DNA of 5,793 bases from Pseudomonadota bacterium (GTDB lineage Bacteria; Pseudomonadota; Gammaproteobacteria; Burkholderiales; Burkholderiaceae). Numbering within the stretch: position 1 is the stretch's first letter; every line of letters begins with the position of its first letter. Position numbers and translations under genes: made by a program. Of this stretch, positions 1 through 5,182 are shown piece after piece. The notes beneath the pieces are model-generated. The model was given only the letters and a program-made list of their open reading frames with translations, had not been told where the DNA came from and searched no databases. The stretch covers positions 1 through 5,793 of the forward strand of contig JAEZQX010000194.1 of assembly GCA_023441105.1 (NCBI GenBank), read 5' to 3'.

Positions 1-917
1 AGCTCGGCGCCTGCCACGGTGCGCGGGTCGAGCCCGATCTGCAGCAGCTTCTCGCGCGTCTCCGGCAGGCGCATCACCCGGGTGGTCGCCGCGGCGAGCC
101 GGCGCACCACGTCCGGCGGCGTGCCCTTGGGCGCATAGATGGCGTTCCAGCCGACGATCTCGAACCCGGCCACGCCCTGCTCGGCGATCGACCTGACGCC
201 CGGCAGCAGCTCGCTGCCGCTGAGCGACGAAATGGCGAGCGCCTTGAGGTTGCCGCCGGTGATCTGCGCGCGGGTGGAGGCCACGGTGTCGACCATGTAG
301 GCCACCTGGCCGCCGATCAGGTCGGTGATCGCCTGCGCGCTGCCCTTGTACGGCACCGGGAACAACGGCGCCTCCGCCTTCTGCTTGAAGAGCTCGAAAA
401 CGGAGCGGCTGGTGGTGGTGGTGACGGCGACGTTGATCTCCTTCGGCCGCGCCCGCGCCGCGGCGATCAGCTTGCTCACGTCGTCGACCGGATTGTCCGG
501 CCGCGTCACGATGGCGAGCGGCAGCACGCCGGTCAGGGCGATCGGCTCGAAGTCCGCCTCGGCATCGAAGCCGGGACTGGCATAGAGATGCTCGGCGGCG
601 GCATGCGTGCCGTTGGTTCCCATCAGCAGCGTGTAGCCGTCCGCGGGCGCCTTGGCGGCCAGCTGGGTGCCGATGTTGCCGCCTGCACCGGCCCGGTTCT
701 CGACCACGATGTTGCCGCCGATCTCGCGAGCCAGCCGCTCGGCGACGAAGCGCGCGGCGACGTCGGTGCCCTGCCCGGCGGCGTAGGGCACGATCAGCTT
801 GATCGGCCGCGACGGATATTCCTGTGCCCCGGCGACGGTCGCGCCGCCTGCCAGCAGCAGTCCCAGGAATGCCATGCGGAAACGGCTCGCTGCCTGTTTC
901 CCGGTCGATGTCCCCAT
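1..917 (-). CDS. Bug/TctC-type tripartite tricarboxylate transporter substrate-binding protein (3' end cut by window)
   Basis: Periplasmic solute-binding protein of the Bug (TctC) family, which captures small carboxylates or related organic acids and delivers them to a TctA/TctB-type membrane transporter. The start is ATG at 915-917, with GAGGAG five bases upstream. Residues 1-31 form a signal peptide: a basic stretch with Lys7, Arg12 and Arg14, a hydrophobic core MAFLGLLLAGGATVAG, and likely cleavage after AGA before QEYPSRPIKLIVPYAAG, the family's standard mature N-terminus. Further family motifs are VVENRAGAGGNIG, ADGYTLLMG, VPYKGSAQAITDLIGGQV and GWNAIYAPKGTP. About 305 codons are visible; the family usually has 320-330, so only some 20 C-terminal residues are missing. 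It diverges from the MarR gene. No TctA or TctB is in view, and Bug genes are often orphans, so the ligand is unknown. Family confidence is high; substrate is not assignable. Confidence 0.93.
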   Translation of the reverse strand, partial: MGTSTGKQAASRFRMAFLGLLLAGGATVAGAQEYPSRPIKLIVPYAAGQGTDVAARFVAERLAREIGGNIVVENRAGAGGNIGTQLAAKAPADGYTLLMGTNGTHAAAEHLYASPGFDAEADFEPIALTGVLPLAIVTRPDNPVDDVSKLIAAARARPKEINVAVTTTTSRSVFELFKQKAEAPLFPVPYKGSAQAITDLIGGQVAYMVDTVASTRAQITGGNLKALAISSLSGSELLPGVRSIAEQGVAGFEIVGWNAIYAPKGTPPDVVRRLAAATTRVMRLPETREKLLQIGLDPRTVAGAE

Positions 918-922
918 CTCGT

Positions 923-928
923 CTCCTC
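923..928 (-). promoter_or_regulatory. Ribosome binding site of the Bug-family gene
   Basis: On the minus strand GAGGAG lies five bases before the ATG at 915-917. This favours that start over the in-frame Met at residue 15 (ATG at 873-875), which would shorten the basic region of the signal peptide. Confidence 0.7.
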
Positions 929-968
929 GCTCGGTCTCGTCGGAATGCTCGGTGCCGGATTGCAGCGG

Positions 969-1003
969 GTACGGTAGCATACTCGTACGCTAGCATACGG
1001 TAT
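969..1003. promoter_or_regulatory. Operator-like repeat cluster between the divergent Bug and marR genes
   Basis: Two tandem 16-bp units occur here. TACGGTAGCATAC (970-982) and TACGCTAGCATAC (986-998) differ at one base of 13, and TACGGTA recurs at 997-1003 if counted loosely from the overlapping TACGGTAT at 996-1003. The units are themselves dyads. CGTACGCTAGCATACG (984-999) pairs in 7 of 8 positions around 991.5. TAGCATACTCGTACGCTA (975-992) pairs in 7 of 9 around 983.5. The region is A/T-richer than its surroundings and contains TATGCT in the minus direction twice, a possible -10 for the Bug gene, but without a convincing -35. MarR proteins typically bind 16-20 bp palindromes in their own divergent promoter, so the MarR protein encoded next door is the natural candidate. 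That assignment is inference. Confidence 0.6.
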
Positions 1004-1085
1004 CGGCCGGCGGCATCCCGTCCCCGGACTTCCTGTCGGCGCGCGCTTGCCGGCATCGCACCGGAAGGCATCGGCAACCGCACGG

Positions 1086-1595
1086 ATGCCCCGCACGATC
1101 ACCCCACGGGCAACGGACTTGACCAGAGACGCACACCATGAAGACGCGCATCGGGACCAGCGGCTCGGGTTCCTGATGCACGACGTCTCGCGGTTGCGGC
1201 GCGCGGTCTTCGATGAATTCATGAAGCCGGCCGGCGTCACCCGCTCGCAGTGGTGGGTGCTCGCGCACCTGTCGCGCCGCGACGGCATGATCCAGAGCGA
1301 CCTGGCGGAAGTGCTGGAGCTCGGCAAGGCAGCCCTGGGCGGACTGGTCGAGCGACTGGAAGCCTCGCGCCTCGTCGCGCGGCGTGCCGACCCCGGCGAC
1401 CGGCGCGTCAAGCGGATCCATCTGACGGCCAAGGGCATGCGCACCGTGCTGAAGATGCGCCAGCAGAGCGACGCGATGAGCGAGCGCATCCTGGCGGGCC
1501 TCACGGAGCATCAGCGTGGCGAGCTGACCGCCATGCTGGACCGGGTGAAACGCAACCTGATGTCGATACGGAACCACCGCCAGCCACAGCAGTAG
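1086..1595 (+). CDS. MarR-family winged-helix transcriptional regulator
   Basis: Cytoplasmic dimeric DNA-binding regulator. With the ATG at 1086 it has 169 residues, normal for the family. RLGFLMHDVSRLRR (26-39) starts the dimerisation helix, VTRSQWWVLAHLSR (51-64) leads into the DNA-binding domain, the helix-turn-helix covers about 69-93 (QSDLAEVLELGKAALGGLVE), and the wing carries the classic ADPGDRRVKRIHLTAKG (101-117). It has no cysteine, so it is unlikely to be a thiol-redox OhrR-type sensor; a carboxylate or acyl-CoA ligand is more likely. It is 27 nt upstream of the acyl-CoA dehydrogenase and diverges from the Bug gene, which suggests control of both. The start is uncertain: no clear Shine-Dalgarno sequence precedes ATG 1086. 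TTG 1119 (MTRDAHHED..., 158 residues) gives a very family-like N-terminus, and TTG 1047 is also open. Confidence 0.9.
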   Translation: MPRTITPRATDLTRDAHHEDAHRDQRLGFLMHDVSRLRRAVFDEFMKPAGVTRSQWWVLAHLSRRDGMIQSDLAEVLELGKAALGGLVERLEASRLVARRADPGDRRVKRIHLTAKGMRTVLKMRQQSDAMSERILAGLTEHQRGELTAMLDRVKRNLMSIRNHRQPQQ

Positions 1596-1606
1596 GCATC
1601 GCATCC

Positions 1607-1613
1607 GAGGAGA
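1607..1613 (+). promoter_or_regulatory. Ribosome binding site of the acyl-CoA dehydrogenase gene
   Basis: GAGGAGA ends nine bases before the ATG at 1623, within the 27-nt gap after the marR stop. It fixes the dehydrogenase start and supports independent translation from a shared marR transcript. Confidence 0.75.
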
Positions 1614-1622
1614 ACGAGCGAC

Positions 1623-2789
1623 ATGGACTTCAACCTGAGCGACGACCAGCTGGCCATCCGCGCCGCGCTGGAGGAGATCTGCCGCCCGTTCGACGACGAT
1701 TACTGGCTGCGCAAGGATCGCGAGGGCGGCTTCCCGGAAGACTTCTACCAGGCCATCGCCGGCGCCGGCTGGCTGGGCATCGCCATGCCTGCCGAACACG
1801 GGGGCGCCGGCCTGGGCATCGGCGAGGCCGCGCTGATGATGGAAACCGTGGCGGCGACCGGCGCGGGCATGTCCGGCGCCTCGTCGCTGCACATGAACGT
1901 GTTCGGCCTGCAGCCGGTGGTGGTCCACGGCAGCGACGACCAGAAGCGCCGCTGGCTGCCGCCGATCATCAAGGGCGAGGCGAAGGCCTGCTTCGCGGTG
2001 ACCGAGCCGAACACCGGGCTGAACACGCTCAAGCTGAAGACCATGGCGGTGCGCAAGGGCGACCGCTATGTCGTCAACGGCCAGAAGGTCTGGATATCGA
2101 CCGCGCAGGTCGCGAACAAGATCCTGCTGCTCGCCCGCACCACGCCGATCGAGCTGGTGTCATCGCCCGGCAAGGGGCTGAGCCTCTTCTACACCGACTT
2201 CGACCGCAGCCGCATCCAGGTGCACGAGATCGAAAAGCTCGGCCGCAAGGCGGTGGATTCGAATGCCCTGTTCATCGACAACCTCGAGATCCCGCTGGAA
2301 GACCGTATCGGCGAGGAAGGCAACGGCTTCAGCTACATCCTCAACGGCATGAATCCGGAACGCGTCCTGCTTGCGGCCGAGGCCACCGGCCTGGGCAAGG
2401 CGGCTTTGCGCCGCGCTGCCCGCTACGCCGGCGAGCGCATCGTCTTCGACCGGCCGATCGGCAGGAACCAGGGCGTGCAGCACCCGCTCGCGGAGCGCTG
2501 GGTGGACCTGGAGGCAGGCACCCTGCTCTACCAGCGCGCCGCCTGGCTCTACGACCAGGGCAAGCCATGCGGCGCGGAAGCCAATGCCGCCAAGTTCTTC
2601 TGCGCGGAGGCCGGCTTCAGGGCCTGCGAGACGGCAGTGCTGACCCACGGCGGCTTCGGCTACGCCAAGGAATACCACGTCGAGCGCTACCTGCGCGAGG
2701 CGATGCTGCCGCGGATCGCACCGGTCTCTCCCCAGCTGATCCTGTGCTTCATCGCCGAGAAGGTGCTGGGTCTGCCGAAGTCGTACTGA
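1623..2789 (+). CDS. Acyl-CoA dehydrogenase family flavoprotein
   Basis: FAD-dependent alpha,beta-dehydrogenase of acyl-CoA thioesters that passes electrons to electron-transfer flavoprotein. Its 388 residues are typical. The N-terminal helical domain (1-120) begins FNLSDDQLAIR. The beta domain has FAVTEPNTGLNT (124-135, the FAD-loop signature, usually AVTEPxAGSD), NGQKVWIST (152-160) and LGRKAVDSNALFIDNLEIP (206-224). The C-terminal domain has FDRPIGRNQGVQHPLAE (275-291) and THGGFGYAKEYHVERYLREA (341-360). Two points stand out. Where short- and medium-chain enzymes have the catalytic Glu in IYEGT, this protein reads IAPVS (365-369), with Pro367 at the Glu position. But Glu246 in GMNPERVLLA sits just before the Arg, as the catalytic Glu does in isovaleryl- and long-chain acyl-CoA dehydrogenases. 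It probably forms an operon with marR. The substrate is not predictable here. Confidence 0.94.
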   Translation: MDFNLSDDQLAIRAALEEICRPFDDDYWLRKDREGGFPEDFYQAIAGAGWLGIAMPAEHGGAGLGIGEAALMMETVAATGAGMSGASSLHMNVFGLQPVVVHGSDDQKRRWLPPIIKGEAKACFAVTEPNTGLNTLKLKTMAVRKGDRYVVNGQKVWISTAQVANKILLLARTTPIELVSSPGKGLSLFYTDFDRSRIQVHEIEKLGRKAVDSNALFIDNLEIPLEDRIGEEGNGFSYILNGMNPERVLLAAEATGLGKAALRRAARYAGERIVFDRPIGRNQGVQHPLAERWVDLEAGTLLYQRAAWLYDQGKPCGAEANAAKFFCAEAGFRACETAVLTHGGFGYAKEYHVERYLREAMLPRIAPVSPQLILCFIAEKVLGLPKSY

Positions 2790-3744
2790 GCGCAGCCGCC
2801 ACTCCCCCTGCGCCAGCGCCCGCTCCTGGCGCCACCGCACCGGGCGCGGCCGGCTCGTCGATCCCGTGGGGTTCGACGTGGATCGTCACCCTCGCGCCGT
2901 CGAACGCCGCTGCGAGTGCTTCCTCGATCCGGTCGCAGATGTCGTGCGACTCGCTCACGGTCATGCGGCCATCCACCGTGAGGTGGAACTCGATGAAGGT
3001 GGTGTGGCCGGCGTGGCGCGTGCGCAGGTCGTGCATGCCGGAGGCGCCCGATGACGCCTCGGCGATGACGCGCTCGATCTGCGCCACCACCTCGGGTGCC
3101 GGCGCGGCATCCATCAGGCCGCCCACCGACTCGCGGATCACGTCGATGCCGATGCGGATGATGTTGGCGGCGACCAGCGCCGCGACCAGCGGGTCCAGGA
3201 TGTGCCATCCGGTCAGCAGGGCAGCGCCGAGGCCGGCCAGGACGCCGACCGAGGTGACCACGTCCGCCAGCAGATGCTTGCCGTCGGCAACCAGCGCCAC
3301 CGAGCGCCAGCGCCGTCCGAAGCGCAGCAGAACGGCCGCCCAGGCGCCGTTGATCACGGTGGCAACCGCATTGAAGGCAAGGCCGGCTGCGGGCGACTGC
3401 AGTGCGCGGGGACTTGCAAGCGCCTGCCAGGCTTCGGCGAGAATGCTGAGGGCGGCGATCACGATCAGCACGCCCTCCAGCACCGCGGAGAAGTACTCCG
3501 CCTTGGCGTGGCCGAAGGGATGGCCTTCGTCGGCCGGCTTCGCGCTCACATGCACCGCCAGCAACGCGGCCCCCGCGGTCACGACGTTGACGATGCTCTC
3601 CAGCGCATCGGCATACAGCGCGACGCTGCCGGTCACGCGGTAGGCGAGGTATTTCAGGCCGAGCACCAGCAGTCCCACGGCAAGGCTGCCGGCCGCCAGG
3701 CGGGCCGCGCGGTTCATCCGGCCCGGCGACGGCGTCCCGCTCAC
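2749..3744 (-). CDS. Cation diffusion facilitator (CDF) family metal transporter
   Basis: Inner-membrane divalent-metal/proton antiporter of the YiiP/FieF type, expected to export Zn, Fe or Mn. Of 331 residues, about 15-205 hold six membrane segments and 206-295 the cytoplasmic dimerisation domain. Aligned by eye to E. coli YiiP, TM5 keeps the His157/Asp161 pair (KHLLAD). The loop site is intact in PADEGHPFGHAKAE (Asp72, His75, His79). The cytoplasmic site is present as SGMHDLRTR (His238), EFHLTVDG (His254) and IHVEPHG (His289, Glu291 for Asp). The salt-bridge partners Lys81 and Asp212 are kept. In TM2 the usual Asp-xxx-Asp reads Glu49-xxx-Asn53, so metal specificity is open. The tail after about 296 is low-complexity Ala/Pro/Gly. 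The start is GTG 3742-3744, 10 nt after guaD; ATG at 3715-3717 (Met10) is an alternative, and neither has a clear ribosome site. The 3' end overlaps the dehydrogenase gene by 41 nt. Confidence 0.92.
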   Translation of the reverse strand: MSGTPSPGRMNRAARLAAGSLAVGLLVLGLKYLAYRVTGSVALYADALESIVNVVTAGAALLAVHVSAKPADEGHPFGHAKAEYFSAVLEGVLIVIAALSILAEAWQALASPRALQSPAAGLAFNAVATVINGAWAAVLLRFGRRWRSVALVADGKHLLADVVTSVGVLAGLGAALLTGWHILDPLVAALVAANIIRIGIDVIRESVGGLMDAAPAPEVVAQIERVIAEASSGASGMHDLRTRHAGHTTFIEFHLTVDGRMTVSESHDICDRIEEALAAAFDGARVTIHVEPHGIDEPAAPGAVAPGAGAGAGGVAAALSTTSADPAPSRR

Positions 3745-3754
3745 GGCCGCGGCA

Positions 3755-5074
3755 TCAACGCCGATGACGAGCGACGCCCGCCACGAACGCCGCGACGAGA
3801 TTGCGCTCGTCCGCCAGCATCATCCAGGCGAACATCCGCTCGTGCAGGTCGCGGGCCAGCGCCATCCGCCGCTCGGCGACCGGCCCCGATGCCCAGTCCC
3901 AGACGCAGACATCGGCGGCGCTGCCGACCTCCAGCGAGCCGATCTCGGTCCCGAGGCCCAGCGCCCGCGCGCTGCCGCGGGTGGCGGCATGCAGCGCCGT
4001 CCAGGCGGTCAACCGCTTGCCGGCCAGCGCCTGCACCCGGTAGGCATCGGCCATCGTGCGGATCAGCGACAGGCTGGTGCCGCCGCCGACATCGCTTGCG
4101 ACCGATACCGCCACGCCGGCGGCTTGCGCGGCGGGCCAGTCGAACAGCCCGCTGCCGAGGAACAGGTTGGACGAAGGGCTGTGCGCGATCTGCGCCCCGC
4201 TGTCCCGCAGCAGCGCCCGGTCCTCGTCGTCGAGCCAGATGCCATGCGCCAGCACGCTGCGCGGGCCGAGCAGCCCGGCGCGGGCGTAGACGTCGAGATA
4301 GCTGCGCGCCTGCGGGAACAGCCGCTGGACCAGCGCGACCTCGTCGCGGTTCTCGGCGACATGCGTCTGCATGAACACGCCCGGCACCTGCGTCGCGAGC
4401 CGGCCCGCCATCGCGAGTTGCGCCGGCGAACTGCTGGCGGCGAAGCGCACGGTCACCGCATAGGCCAACCGGCCGCGGCCGTGCCAGCGGTCGATCAGGT
4501 CCAGGCAATCGCGTTCGGCCTGGTCGACATCGTCGCGCAATGCCGGCGGGGCCAGCCGGTCCATCAGCACCTTGCCGGTGACCAGGCGCATGCCGCGGCG
4601 CCCCGCCGCATCGAACAGCCGATCGGCGCTGTCCTTGTGCACCGTCGGAAACACCACCGCGCTGGTGGTGCCGTGCGCCAGCAGCGCCGCCACGAAGCGC
4701 TCCGCGCCCGCCTGCGCTTCGGCATGATCGGCGAAACGCATCTCCGCCGGAAAAGTGTAGTTCTCGAGCCAGTCCAGCAGCTCGGTCCCGTGGCTGGCGA
4801 TGACATCGAGCTGTGGACTGTGGACATGGGTGTCGATGAAGCCCGGCAGCAGCAGGCGCCCCCGGTGATCGATGCGCTGCCAGCCGGGCTCGGGCGCCTG
4901 GTCCGGAGTCAGGACGCCGGCGATGCGGCCGCCTTCCACCAGCAGCCAGTGATCGGGCCGGAAACGCACCGCCGTCGACGAAGTGTCGTCCCAGCCCGGC
5001 TCGGCGGTGAAATCGAGCAGGTCCGCGCGCAGCGCCAGGCGCTCGCGACTACCGGCGCCGACGTCGATGGCCAT
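3755..5074 (-). CDS. guaD: Guanine deaminase (guanine aminohydrolase)
   Basis: Zinc-dependent amidohydrolase that converts guanine to xanthine and ammonia in the cytoplasm, feeding xanthine dehydrogenase. Its 439 residues match the length recalled for E. coli GuaD. The beta-strand 1 metal motif is LLPGFIDTHVHSPQ (His83, His85), followed by the guanine-deaminase hallmark DWLENYTFPAEMRFAD (101-116). Other active-site elements are TVRFAASSS (Arg210, purine-binding position), MQTHVAEN (zinc ligand His238, catalytic Glu241), LAHGIW (His277), NLFLGSGLFDW (303-313) and SVASDVGGG (metal Asp328). The usual TPRF reads TVRF and the usual CPTSN reads SPSSN, both next to the substrate pocket; all metal and catalytic residues are kept. 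It diverges from xdhA and lies 10 nt before the CDF gene. The start is ATG 5072-5074, with only a weak AAGG upstream. Confidence 0.95.
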   Translation of the reverse strand: MAIDVGAGSRERLALRADLLDFTAEPGWDDTSSTAVRFRPDHWLLVEGGRIAGVLTPDQAPEPGWQRIDHRGRLLLPGFIDTHVHSPQLDVIASHGTELLDWLENYTFPAEMRFADHAEAQAGAERFVAALLAHGTTSAVVFPTVHKDSADRLFDAAGRRGMRLVTGKVLMDRLAPPALRDDVDQAERDCLDLIDRWHGRGRLAYAVTVRFAASSSPAQLAMAGRLATQVPGVFMQTHVAENRDEVALVQRLFPQARSYLDVYARAGLLGPRSVLAHGIWLDDEDRALLRDSGAQIAHSPSSNLFLGSGLFDWPAAQAAGVAVSVASDVGGGTSLSLIRTMADAYRVQALAGKRLTAWTALHAATRGSARALGLGTEIGSLEVGSAADVCVWDWASGPVAERRMALARDLHERMFAWMMLADERNLVAAFVAGVARHRR

Positions 5075-5110
5075 GGGAGAGACGAGCCTTCATCGGCGAA
5101 TATCGGGTGG

Positions 5111-5129
5111 GTATACTGGGACAGCATAC
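5111..5129. promoter_or_regulatory. GTAT-N11-ATAC dyad in the guaD-xdhA divergent region (operator candidate)
   Basis: GTATACTGGGACAGCATAC is a 19-bp imperfect dyad centred on 5120, with 7 of 9 pairs complementary. The T-N11-A spacing (T5114 to A5126) inside an interrupted inverted repeat is the classic LysR-type binding motif, and LysR-type genes are commonly found beside xdh clusters in Burkholderiales. It overlaps the predicted -10 of guaD, and on the plus strand TATACT (5112-5117) could be a -10 for xdhA. A single protein bound here could therefore control both directions. No LysR gene is in the window, so the regulator is inferred. Confidence 0.5.
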
Positions 5130-5151
5130 GTTCTGGCCCGCGCCCGGGCAA
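5123..5151 (-). promoter_or_regulatory. Predicted sigma-70 promoter for guaD and the downstream CDF gene
   Basis: On the minus strand TTGCCC (plus positions 5146-5151) is separated by 17 bases from TATGCT (5123-5128). These match TTGACA at four and TATAAT at four to five positions. The expected transcript start is about 40 nt before the guaD ATG. The -10 lies inside the GTAT-N11-ATAC dyad, which fits repression or activation at this point. The call is by eye only. Confidence 0.4.
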
Positions 5152-5182
5152 GCCGCCGCCCCAGCATCGCCTACGCCTGATC

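Noticed and set aside
588..977. A 129-codon plus-strand open frame opposite the 5' end of the Bug gene
   Set aside because: The minus strand here encodes a full signal peptide and Bug motifs with a good ribosome binding site. The plus frame has no such support.
990..1928. A 312-codon minus-strand open frame antisense to marR and the start of the acyl-CoA dehydrogenase gene
   Set aside because: It is antisense to well-supported coding sequence and shows His/Arg/Ala-rich composition without domains.
2790..2870. Possible intrinsic terminator between the convergent dehydrogenase and CDF genes
   Set aside because: GC-rich self-complementary stretches exist, but they lie inside the CDF coding region and no T-run follows on either strand.
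1250..3643. A 797-codon open frame on the plus strand spanning marR, the acyl-CoA dehydrogenase and the antisense of the CDF gene
   Set aside because: It has no recognisable domain and is rich in Arg, Ala, Gly and Pro, as expected of shifted frames in GC-rich DNA. It overlaps three genes with clear family motifs.
3202..4374. A 390-codon plus-strand open frame antisense to the CDF and guaD genes
   Set aside because: It crosses two genes with intact motifs, and its second half is Arg/Pro/Ala-rich low-complexity translation typical of a shadow frame.
5142..5149. GCCCGGGC palindrome in the guaD-xdhA region
   Set aside because: It is short and all G/C in a GC-rich spacer, so it is likely chance; it has no spacing relation to the better dyad.
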